A stretch of 6,093 nucleotides of DNA, taken from the NCBI GenBank assembly GCA_902476475.1, contig CABSDO010000104.1, positions 1 to 6,093 of the forward strand. The letters run 5' to 3'. Position numbers and translations under genes: made by a program. The notes under the pieces are model-generated. The model made no database searches and was not told the origin of the DNA. It saw only the letters and a list, made by a program, of their open reading frames with translations. This stretch comes from an uncultured Collinsella sp. (GTDB lineage: Bacteria > Actinomycetota > Coriobacteriia > Coriobacteriales > Coriobacteriaceae). Of this stretch, positions 1 to 5,467 are shown one piece after another (positions within the stretch are counted from its first letter, which is position 1; each line of letters starts with the position of its first letter).

Positions 1-933
<933 letters not shown>

Positions 934-959
934 GGGTATGTTTTCTCCTCTCGGATGCC

Positions 960-1004
960 TGATGCAAGTGCGTGCGATGCGCTCGGCGTTTTTGACTTGC
1001 ATCA
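960..1004. repeat. 10-bp perfect inverted repeat at the thrS transcription start
   Basis: TGATGCAAGT (960-969) and ACTTGCATCA (995-1004) are perfect reverse complements separated by 25 bp. The 1004 side touches the -10 box, so the predicted start point (about 997) falls inside that arm. The leader RNA would then hold only part of the first arm, so a DNA operator is at least as likely as an RNA hairpin. The bases are certain; the function is inferred. Confidence 0.5.
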
Positions 1005-1031
1005 TTATAGGCAGGTTGCCTTGGTATACAA
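1004..1031 (-). promoter_or_regulatory. Probable sigma-70-type promoter of thrS
   Basis: On the minus strand a perfect -10 box TATAAT (1009-1004) lies 16 bp downstream of TTGTAT (1031-1026), a 4/6 match to the -35 consensus. Transcription would start near 997, giving a leader of about 60 nt before the thrS ATG at 933. The -35 box sits directly beside the hairpin at 1033-1063. Confidence 0.6.
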
Positions 1032-1032
1032 G

Positions 1033-1063
1033 CGCCCGCCGCACCTTAATGGCACGGCGGGCG
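1033..1063 (-). terminator. Strong GC-rich hairpin between the zinc-ribbon gene and thrS
   Basis: CGCCCGCCG (1033-1041) and CGGCGGGCG (1055-1063) form a perfect 9-bp stem with a 13-nt loop. On the minus strand it lies about 100 nt past the zinc-ribbon stop codon and is followed only by CTTGTAT, a poor U tract. On the plus strand it is followed by ATTTTCT. It probably ends the zinc-ribbon transcript before the thrS promoter and may work in both directions. Confidence 0.5.
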
Positions 1064-1159
1064 ATTTTCTACGCATGCTTCATCGTGTGGGGGCGGGATG
1101 AGAGGCGCGCGTGGCTTGCGACGTGCCCGTGGCTTGCGGCCGGCCCAGCGATGGATGCG

Positions 1160-1591
1160 TTACTGGATGCGAGTTCGGCAGTAGGGGCAGACCTTCCAGT
1201 GCGCATCGAGCGGGCGATGGCAGCTGGGGCAGACGTTGCGAACCTGAGTATCGCACACCGGGCAGACGACGAAGTCCTTCTCGATGGGTGCGCCACACTG
1301 CGGGCAGGTGCCGTACTGGGCAAGCTGACGCTCGCGCAGGGCCATGTCCAGCTCCTGCTCCTCGCGGTCGGACGCATAGGAGTGCGGACGCAGGACCAGG
1401 TAGGCAATGAGGCCCACAAACGGGATGAGAGCGATGATGCCCCATGCCACGTAGGCGCTGGCGCCGCGACGGCGAGCGTCGATGAACACATAGACGACCG
1501 ACAGCACATACAGGGCGATGATAAAGCCAACGAAGGCATAGACGACGCCCATAAGCTGCGGCGACATGAGCTCGGAGATGTACTTGGACAT
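1160..1591 (-). CDS. Small membrane protein with two TM helices and a double zinc ribbon
   Basis: The 143-residue protein has two parts. The N-terminal half holds two hydrophobic helices (about 13-37 and 46-67) around a positively charged DARRRG turn, and ends in YLVLRP, reminiscent of the PLDc_N-type membrane hairpin. After a charged linker (73-94) come two CxxC...CxxC zinc ribbons: Cys96/99 with 110/113, and Cys121/124 with 135/138, of the DZANK/zinc-ribbon kind. It is probably membrane-anchored with the ribbons in the cytoplasm. The start at 1591 (MSKYISEL) is preferred to an in-frame ATG 45 nt upstream because GAAAGG lies 8 nt before it. It is monocistronic, ending in the hairpin at 1033-1063. 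The function is unknown; proteins of this build are usually annotated as zinc-ribbon domain-containing. Confidence 0.85.
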   Translation of the reverse strand: MSKYISELMSPQLMGVVYAFVGFIIALYVLSVVYVFIDARRRGASAYVAWGIIALIPFVGLIAYLVLRPHSYASDREEQELDMALRERQLAQYGTCPQCGAPIEKDFVVCPVCDTQVRNVCPSCHRPLDAHWKVCPYCRTRIQ

Positions 1592-1691
1592 TACGGGTAC
1601 CTTTCGGAATATTAACAGTCCAGTCAAGTTTACCACGGGGTTTGTTTATATGGGACTACGGCTGGGTACGGGGCTGGCGCGGACACAAACA

Positions 1692-2026
1692 TCTCAATCT
1701 GTAACAGGTGGAGGCGAAATCCGGGTCTAGGTGTTACAGATCGAGACACAGGGGTCCCTCCCCGACTTCAATCTCGATCTGTAACATCTTGGGCCCCAAA
1801 ACCCCTCTTACTGTTACAAATCAAGACATTCAAAATCCGCCGGAAGGTTTGTCTCGATCTGTAACATCAACAACCCAAATCATCAGCCAACTGTTACAGA
1901 TTTAGACAAAGGATAACGTCCAGGCCGAATGTCTCAATCTGTAACAGAGACTCAGCATAAACAGGTCTAACTGTTACAGATTTAGACATTCGAAATCGAC
2001 TGATTGGTTCATCTAAATCTGCCACT
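1692..2026. repeat. Alternating inverted-repeat array, 40-bp period, nine 15-bp copies
   Basis: Forward copies (consensus TCTCGATCTGTAACA) start at 1692, 1772, 1852, 1932 and 2012; reverse copies (TGTTACAGATTTAGA type) start at 1732, 1812, 1892 and 1972. Every start is exactly 40 bp from the next, so each spacer is 25 bp. The ten bases ATCTGTAACA are nearly invariant; variation lies in repeat positions 4-5. The last copy keeps only TCTAAATCTG because the inserted element begins there. Spacers after forward copies resemble each other (often AAATC in the middle, TCTAAC at the end), so the ancestral unit is 80 bp. No open frame covers the array convincingly. Independent variation of partner arms suggests binding sites for a protein rather than an RNA hairpin. 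Function is unknown. Confidence 0.9.
2012..2026 (+). other. Left junction (attL-like), first part of the split repeat
   Basis: TCTAAATCTG matches the forward repeat to position 10 and then departs into element sequence (CCACT). It sits in register with the array, 40 bp after the reverse copy at 1972. The integrase remnant ends 29 bp further in, a usual distance for an integrase gene beside its attachment site. Confidence 0.65.
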
Positions 2027-2054
2027 ATTAACCGCGCCCATTTTACCTGCTGGT

Positions 2055-2384
2055 TTATTGGGAAATATCCCAATTTATCCCAACTGTGTCGCAAACGGAA
2101 CGCGCCACCTGCTCACGGGAGGGACGAATATAATGTCGCCCCGACACGCCCGGCAGGGAGTGTCCCATGAACATTTCCATGAGGTTCCAGGGCATGTGCA
2201 GCTCCATCTCGCAGATGGTTCGCCACAAGTTGCAAAAGTTCGACCACGGGATGTGTTCGATACCCTCGGCTGCGCACCACTTCTTCCATCTATGATTGCA
2301 CATCCCTCGGTTCATGGGCAGTCCGCCCCCGCGATCTGCTAGCCACTCGGAGCCTGCCGCGCGGCGCCTCTGCTTGCGCGTCAT
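2055..2384 (-). pseudogene. C-terminal remnant of a phage-type tyrosine integrase
   Basis: The 109-residue reading matches the end of a tyrosine recombinase. MGHSLPGVSGRHYIRP (73-88) holds the GH of box III and the HY with nucleophile Tyr85. SNFCNLWRT (48-56) matches the region usually read as NLRNSWRT in this phage-integrase family; there the catalytic box II Arg would be replaced by Cys51 (TGC, one transition from CGC). Full enzymes are roughly 350-400 residues, so the N-terminal arm- and core-binding domains and box I are missing. The upstream 178 bp holds hairpins instead of integrase codons. The ATG at 2384 has only a weak AGGGA before it. It lies 29 bp from the left junction and its last codons form one of the arm-like motifs. 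Truncated and probably catalytically dead. The alignment is from memory of the family. Confidence 0.75.
2058..2089. repeat. Left arm-like motifs of the element
   Basis: TTGGGAAATATCCCAA (2058-2073) is palindromic and is followed by TTATCCCAACTGTGT (2075-2089). AATATCCCAATTTAT (2064-2078) occurs as an exact 15-bp reverse complement at 5121-5135. TTATCCCAACTGTGT matches 5172-5186 in the same direction at 13 of 15 positions. The motifs overlap the 3' end of the integrase remnant. They are inferred integrase arm-binding sites. Confidence 0.5.
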
Positions 2385-2402
2385 ATAATGTCCCTAGGTT
2401 GC

Positions 2403-2428
2403 CCGGAGCTATCTCCATATTACTCCGG
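2403..2428. repeat. Short inverted repeat upstream of the integrase remnant
   Basis: CCGGAG (2403-2408) and CTCCGG (2423-2428) are perfect complements around a 14-nt loop. It is one of three stem-loops packed into the 178-bp gap 2385-2562. No T tract follows on either strand, and no role is evident. Confidence 0.35.
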
Positions 2429-2441
2429 CATCCTTGCTATC

Positions 2442-2490
2442 ACCCCGCCGCGCCAAGGTTCCAGCCGTGCGCGGTGGGGTTTCTTTATGT
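2442..2490 (+). terminator. Rho-independent-type terminator, oriented rightward
   Basis: ACCCCGCCGCGC (2442-2453) pairs with GCGCGGTGGGGT (2469-2480) in a 12-bp stem with one G-U pair, a 15-nt loop and a TTTCTTTATGT tail. The plus-strand RNA forms the better structure: the minus strand has an A-C mismatch at that position and no T tract. No rightward gene precedes it, so it may block antisense transcription into the antitoxin gene, or serve weakly as the end of the leftward toxin-antitoxin transcript. Confidence 0.55.
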
Positions 2491-2496
2491 CTGGAG

Positions 2497-2523
2497 CATT
2501 TGTTGCGCCATCTGCAACAAATG
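2497..2523. repeat. Perfect 10-bp stem-loop downstream of the antitoxin gene
   Basis: CATTTGTTGC (2497-2506) and GCAACAAATG (2514-2523) are exact complements around a 7-nt loop, 39 bp past the antitoxin stop codon. On the plus strand GCCTTTTGC follows; on the minus strand there is no T tract. It may protect the 3' end of the toxin-antitoxin mRNA or act with the neighbouring stem-loop. Confidence 0.45.
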
Positions 2524-2562
2524 GCCTTTTGCTGGGACCTGCCTTGTTCCTTCAGGGGCCCT

Positions 2563-3597
2563 TTAGACTGCCATCCTGGTGTCAACAGCGTCTACGACCT
2601 CCGCTGCATATTTTGGATAGTCGATGACCTTGCCACTCCCCGTTTCCTTCCATGCCGATAGCTCATGGGAGAACTCTGATATCTCGCTTGCGGTGTCAAA
2701 CGTGTCGACGAATCTGGCTACAAGATCGATGTACTCGAGTTCCTTTTCGTCAAACGTTTCCTCTGGTTCGACGAGTGGTTTTACGATTTCGCCCCAGCCG
2801 TTGGGGACAAGCTCTATCTTGCCCTGTTGCTGCAGGGCATAGAGCAAGGTGTCCTTATCGTTTATGACGGGGCCATAGTCGGCATGTGCGTATTCGATTC
2901 CCGTGAGGGAGGTGCTCGTCATGCCATAGCAGTAGTAGTCGAGGAAGAACATGGCCTTCTGCAGCTTCGTCTTATAGAGATTTTTGCAGCGATGGGCAAG
3001 AATGACAACGGCGCCACACACGCGCGACCAATCGAACGGTCGGTATCCGTTCGTCCTCGACGGCGAGTAGGCCTCAAGTGGCGGCCAGCTAAAATCTAAA
3101 GTGCTGAAGCGATCCGGAGCCTGGGAGTCGACAAAGTTTTCGACGGCGCTGATGATCTTCTCAGACAGCTGGTCTCTCTTTACGTTTAAAAGTGACAGGG
3201 CGCCAGCGGGGCTTGCTGCCAGCCTGATCATTCCATCGTGAGCCTCGTCCTGCAGCGCGCCAGACTCATATCGAGCCACAGTTTGCTCACCGAAGCCAAG
3301 GAAGCGGCTGAAATCTCTCAACGACAGGCCATAGCGTTCGCGGACGGCCTTGATTTCCTCGGGGGAAAGCAAGTGATTCGTGGCGCGATAGGCGGCATAG
3401 GCGGCTGCGAGGTTATCGCTTTCTATGCGTGCGTCCGCAATAGCCGCCCCACAGACGGGGCAAACCGCGACCGTGGCCTCATAGGTAATATCCTGTTTTC
3501 TGATGCGCATCGTCTCGGTACGACGCTCTACGCGTGCCTCGACTTCCTGGTCGCATTCAATGCAATAGGTGCTGAAAGTGCTCTTCATCTCGCTCAT
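2563..3597 (-). CDS. Panacea-type antitoxin with zinc ribbon and HTH (MqsA-like N-terminus)
   Basis: The 344-residue protein is the second gene of a leftward toxin-antitoxin operon. Residues 8-55 form a zinc ribbon with CxxC pairs at Cys12/15 and Cys46/49, as in MqsA/YgiT. Residues 78-118 are an XRE-type helix-turn-helix (LSLRDFSRFLGFGEQTVARYESG) with the sequence usual for MqsA-family regulators. Residues about 190-310 form a SocA-like Panacea domain (DUF4065): KLQKAMFFLDYYCYG, then SLTGIEYAHADYGPV. In known PanAT systems this domain neutralises many unrelated toxins, and the HTH region probably autoregulates the operon. The ATG at 3597 is preferred because GGAGGT lies 6 nt upstream; it overlaps the toxin stop as ATGA, implying coupled translation. 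Domain calls are confident; pairing with the upstream toxin is inferred from the overlap. Confidence 0.88.
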   Translation of the reverse strand: MSEMKSTFSTYCIECDQEVEARVERRTETMRIRKQDITYEATVAVCPVCGAAIADARIESDNLAAAYAAYRATNHLLSPEEIKAVRERYGLSLRDFSRFLGFGEQTVARYESGALQDEAHDGMIRLAASPAGALSLLNVKRDQLSEKIISAVENFVDSQAPDRFSTLDFSWPPLEAYSPSRTNGYRPFDWSRVCGAVVILAHRCKNLYKTKLQKAMFFLDYYCYGMTSTSLTGIEYAHADYGPVINDKDTLLYALQQQGKIELVPNGWGEIVKPLVEPEETFDEKELEYIDLVARFVDTFDTASEISEFSHELSAWKETGSGKVIDYPKYAAEVVDAVDTRMAV

Positions 3598-3932
3598 CTC
3601 GGGACCTCCGTTCTATCCCGGTACAACTTGACAGAGAGGCATTTGCATCGCTCGGCCTCGTGTTTAATGGACATCTTTAGGTACAGCGTCTTGCCGAATG
3701 CCTTGGGCGAGAATTCGGCAACGGTCCATCCCGGGTATCGCGAGTCGCGGTCCGCTTCGGGTCCATCAAAACAGTCTCTTGGCGTGAGCGATAAGATCAC
3801 GTTTTTGAGCTCGTCCATGGTGATTCCCATGTTCGCCATGAACTCCAGACTTGCCTCGCGTTCCACGAGGATGAAGCTATTTTTGTCCACGATTTCCTTC
3901 ATCCAATGAAGGAAGAGCCCTCTGTTGTCCAT
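3594..3932 (-). CDS. Putative MqsR-like toxin of a Panacea toxin-antitoxin pair
   Basis: The 112-residue protein is the first gene of the toxin-antitoxin operon. It fits the MqsR-like toxin pattern: LGIT-type segment (MGITMDELKNVILSLTPRDC, 35-54), the DGPEAD motif (56-61), a WxxxEFSPK segment (69-77), the β-strand LYLKMSI (83-89) and CLSVKL (98-103), where relatives usually read YIKLxI and CISFH. The latter deviates, so the fold is likely but activity is not proven. MqsR relatives are RelE-fold mRNA interferases that cut RNA and halt growth. AAGGAG lies 4 nt before the ATG at 3932. Toxin-first order, as in mqsRA, is the less common arrangement among type II systems. The identification comes from family memory plus the partner gene; it could instead be an unrelated PanT toxin. 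Confidence 0.7.
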   Translation of the reverse strand: MDNRGLFLHWMKEIVDKNSFILVEREASLEFMANMGITMDELKNVILSLTPRDCFDGPEADRDSRYPGWTVAEFSPKAFGKTLYLKMSIKHEAERCKCLSVKLYRDRTEVPR

Positions 3933-3951
3933 CCCTCTCCTTAGCTAGAAG

Positions 3952-3969
3952 TGTAATCAATTAGTTACA
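3952..3969. promoter_or_regulatory. Near-palindromic candidate operator of the toxin-antitoxin operon
   Basis: TGTAATCAATTAGTTACA has 5-bp perfect outer arms (TGTAA/TTACA) and a central AATT. It lies 20 bp upstream of the toxin start codon and 10 bp upstream of its ribosome-binding site, where an autoregulating HTH antitoxin would be expected to bind. No strong -35/-10 pair could be fixed around it. Confidence 0.45.
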
Positions 3970-3986
3970 ATGATGGTGAAGAAATC

Positions 3987-4011
3987 GAGGTGATTCTGTG
4001 AATTCAACCTC
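3987..4011. promoter_or_regulatory. Second inverted repeat upstream of the toxin gene
   Basis: GAGGT (3987-3991) and ACCTC (4007-4011) frame imperfect inner arms (GATTC and GAATTC). The ends recall the AACCT/AGGTT half-sites of the E. coli MqsA operator, which would suit the MqsA-like antitoxin encoded here, but the spacing differs. Apart from these two repeats the gap 3933-4076 shows nothing else I can support. Confidence 0.3.
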
Positions 4012-4076
4012 TTGCGCCTAGTCAAATGACAGATAAAGCTTTGAGTTTGCCAACGTTTTTATTCGTGGCAGCCTGC

Positions 4077-4259
4077 CTAGGCTCCGAACAGCTTTGCGAG
4101 CGTGCCGATGGCGCTGGTGACTGTGGGGACGAGTCCCGCGGCCTTGGATGCGAGGTCGAGCGCGTCCTTGGCCTTCCCGGCGAAGCCTCCCTCGTCTTTT
4201 CCTCGGCGGCGAACCGCAGGTCGGCGAGTTGAATCGTACATTCCCATGTTATCTGCCAA
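4077..4259 (-). CDS. Small hypothetical protein, basic N-terminus and hydrophobic C-terminus
   Basis: The frame gives 60 residues from a TTG at 4259, or 56 from the ATG at 4247; neither has a clear ribosome-binding site (AAAGGA lies 13 nt before the TTG). Residues 11-22 are strongly basic (RRPAVRRRGKDE). The rest, 25-60, is Gly/Ala-rich and predicted helical, with an amphipathic part (FAGKAKDALDLASKAAG) and a hydrophobic end (LVPTVTSAIGTLAKLFGA). There is no cleavable signal peptide and no Cys. It begins 40 nt after the leftward XRE regulator stop and may be co-transcribed with it. I do not recognise it; a membrane-active peptide is one possibility. The coding call rests on its biased composition and position. 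Confidence 0.45.
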   Translation of the reverse strand: MADNMGMYDSTRRPAVRRRGKDEGGFAGKAKDALDLASKAAGLVPTVTSAIGTLAKLFGA

Positions 4260-4299
4260 TCTCGCAGGTGGTTCCTTTGAATGCCTACGCGGACCTTAC

Positions 4300-4668
4300 T
4301 TAATCCGCTACCGGCCCTTCGCCTTCAGGCGCTGCAGCCTGAGCTTGGGACAGCTCGGCCTGGTCGCGTGCCGTCTCCAGGATCTTCGAGCGCCTCTTCT
4401 CGGTGCTCTGCCGGTAGCAGGTGATCAGCTCGCCCTCCGCGCCCGCCGGCACCGTCGGCTTGTCCTCGGGATGCTCCTCGTACCAGCCGAGCAGGTCGTT
4501 GGGATCGGTGTTGAATACTTCGCAGAGCGCACCTACGAGCTCCGCATTCGGATAGCTCTCCTCGCGCTCCCAAGACTGAATAGTTCGGAATGACTTGCCG
4601 ACATTTTGTGCAAGCTCCTTTTGGTTTAGCCCCAGGGCCTCTCGGCGCTCTCTTAGACGAAGGTTCAC
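4300..4668 (-). CDS. XRE-family HTH regulator, cI-repressor-like
   Basis: The 122-residue protein has a Cro/cI-type helix-turn-helix at about residues 3-60: LRERREALGLNQKELAQNVG, then the recognition segment SFRTIQSWEREESYPN and the closing DPNDLLGW. A linker rich in Glu/Pro (63-78) leads to a helical tail, LITCYRQSTEKRRSKILETA (80-99), of the kind that ends short phage and element repressors. There is no peptidase domain, so LexA-like self-cleavage is not expected. The GTG start at 4668 is chosen because AAGGAG lies 5 nt upstream. It is divergent from the XRE gene at 4811 across 142 bp, the layout of a repressor/Cro switch. It probably keeps the element silent; which of the pair acts as cI is inferred from its length. 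Confidence 0.85.
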   Translation of the reverse strand: MNLRLRERREALGLNQKELAQNVGKSFRTIQSWEREESYPNAELVGALCEVFNTDPNDLLGWYEEHPEDKPTVPAGAEGELITCYRQSTEKRRSKILETARDQAELSQAQAAAPEGEGPVAD

Positions 4669-4810
4669 CCTCGCTCCTTTCTTTACGTTATGTGAATAGT
4701 AAACAAAAAATGTCTTTACGCAAAAAAATGTTGCTTATTCGATCGATAGGGACATAAGACTATTCGTCATTTAATTCAACAGACAGAAAAACGTCTCTAA
4801 GGAGAAACGA
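4669..4810. promoter_or_regulatory. Divergent control region between the two XRE regulators
   Basis: This AT-rich 142-bp gap must hold both promoters. Leftward, TTGCGT (minus strand) then 16 bp then TACTAT is a fair match; rightward, TTGCTT (4731-4736) then 18 bp then TAAGAC (4755-4760) is weaker. Candidate operators are the direct repeat CTTTACG at 4681-4687 and 4714-4720 (33 bp apart, about three helical turns) and the inverted pair GAATAGT (4694-4700)/ACTATTC (4759-4765), which each lie close to one promoter. Confidence 0.5.
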
Positions 4811-5116
4811 ATGGATTTCAGTAAGGAGCTGGCGGGGAATATCCGCGCTGTACGCGCCCGAGATGACCTTTCTCAGGCTGAGGTCGCTTCCAAGCTCGAA
4901 GTGAACGTCAGCATTTTCGCGAAGTACGAGAGCGGCGATTACATTCCTGGAGACGACAAACTCTTGGCTATCTCGCAGGTTCTTGGTTGTCCGCCCAACG
5001 ACCTGATGGGCTGGAACACGGATGAGACCGGATTGGAATGGAGGAAGAGGGATGACTGGGAGGAGCTACGAGCTGCCCGACGACATCACGACTCTGGGCG
5101 GCATGGTGATCTTTGA
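4811..5116 (+). CDS. XRE-family HTH regulator, Cro-like
   Basis: The 101-residue protein has an XRE helix-turn-helix at about residues 7-68: IRAVRARDDLSQAEVASKLEV, recognition segment NVSIFAKYESGDYIPG, and the closing PPNDLMGW. The same (D/P)PNDL(L/M)GW ending occurs in the divergent regulator, so the two share a domain type. AAGGAG lies 6 nt before the ATG. After residue 70 the tail is charged and His/Arg-rich (RAARRHHDSGRHGDL), unlike a conserved domain, and another frame overlaps it from 5052. It is the last clear gene before the right junction. It likely opposes the leftward repressor; control of excision is possible but not shown. Confidence 0.82.
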   Translation: MDFSKELAGNIRAVRARDDLSQAEVASKLEVNVSIFAKYESGDYIPGDDKLLAISQVLGCPPNDLMGWNTDETGLEWRKRDDWEELRAARRHHDSGRHGDL

Positions 5117-5294
5117 GTTAATAAATTGGGATATTCGGGGTGCGCGCCCGCGTGGCTTTCTTATCCCCAAATTATCCCAAGTGCGTGTGCTAACCCGTTT
5201 TTACGCGCCTGTGCCGTTGTTGCCGTACTTAAACCCGCAGGTAAGCAGTGTGTTCGTTTTTGTCGTTCTTTCAAGTCAGTACTGTACCATCTGA
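5052..5294 (+). CDS. Possible small overlapping gene cut by the right junction
   Basis: An 80-residue frame starts with an ATG at 5052, 7 nt after GAGG, inside the end of the XRE gene. Its first 30 residues (MTGRSYELPDDITTLGGMVI and onward to about FELINWDIRG) read more like normal protein than the competing XRE tail does. Later residues read through arm-like repeats and cross the right junction at 5284 into chromosomal array sequence, so its natural end may have been lost or altered on integration. It could be an excisionase-type gene by position, but no domain is visible. It may be only a chance frame. Confidence 0.25.
   Translation: MTGRSYELPDDITTLGGMVIFELINWDIRGARPRGFLIPKLSQVRVLTRFYAPVPLLPYLNPQVSSVFVFVVLSSQYCTI
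5121..5186. repeat. Right arm-like motifs of the element
   Basis: ATAAATTGGGATATT (5121-5135) is the exact reverse complement of 2064-2078 near the left end. TTATCCCCAA (5161-5170) is followed at once by ATTATCCCAA (5171-5180), and TTATCCCAAGTGCGT (5172-5186) matches 2075-2089 at 13 of 15 bases. Spacing from the right junction (98-163 bp) suits integrase arm sites. Nothing else is seen between 5117 and 5274. Confidence 0.5.
5275..5289 (+). other. Right junction (attR-like), second part of the split repeat
   Basis: CTGTACCA (5282-5289) matches the end of the forward repeat (CTGTAACA) with one change, while the preceding seven bases do not match. It is exactly 40 bp before the reverse copy at 5315, so it occupies the array position left incomplete at 2012-2021. 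Confidence 0.65.
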
Positions 5295-5329
5295 AACCCA
5301 AATCCTCGTCTAACTGTTACAGATCGAGA
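5275..5329. repeat. Continuation of the alternating repeat array beyond the element
   Basis: The half copy at 5275-5289 and a full reverse copy TGTTACAGATCGAGA (5315-5329) keep the 40-bp period with a 25-bp spacer. That spacer matches the one at 1867-1891 at 18 of 25 bases, confirming a common origin with the left part. A further weak remnant (TGTCAC at 5363-5368, in register) may mark a decayed copy. From 5330 to 5467 I see nothing else that can be supported. Confidence 0.8.
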
Positions 5330-5467
5330 CGAACGGTTGCCGAAGTTGTCGGCAGACGAGGTTGTCACTGTTAGTAGGTCTCCCCTCGCCTGCCGTTGGC
5401 GGATGTTGCGGGGCTGTTCGCCGCATTGCCGCCGCACTGGGGGTGTGCAGACCGTAGGATAGTCTTA

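Larger units (their letters stand above)
2022..5284. mobile_element. Small integrative element (about 3.26 kb) inserted in the repeat array
   Basis: The ends are defined by the split ninth repeat: TCTAAATCTG stops at 2021 and the missing second half (CTGTACCA) appears at 5282-5289, exactly 40 bp before the next reverse copy at 5315. CTG is the only sequence shared at both junctions. Excision would rebuild TCTAAATCTGTACCA, one base from the consensus. Cargo: integrase remnant next to the left end, toxin-antitoxin pair, small unknown protein, and divergent XRE regulators next to the right end. Similar short motifs near both ends fit integrase arm sites. With only a C-terminal integrase remnant, the element is probably immobile or moved by an enzyme supplied elsewhere. 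Boundaries are sound to within the 3-bp overlap; the recombinase mechanism is inferred. Confidence 0.7.

Noticed and set aside
934..1004. T-box riboswitch upstream of thrS
   Set aside because: The leader is only about 60 nt and lacks a T-box sequence, specifier loop and attenuator hairpin.
1692..2026. CRISPR array
   Set aside because: Repeats are only 15 bp and alternate in orientation, spacers are related to one another, and no cas gene is present.
2012..2026. Integration into a tRNA gene
   Set aside because: No tRNA cloverleaf or T-loop sequence flanks either junction; the target is the repeat array.
3238..3909. Rightward 223-residue frame over the toxin-antitoxin operon
   Set aside because: The opposite strand encodes zinc-ribbon, HTH and MqsR-like motifs with good ribosome-binding sites and an ATGA overlap.
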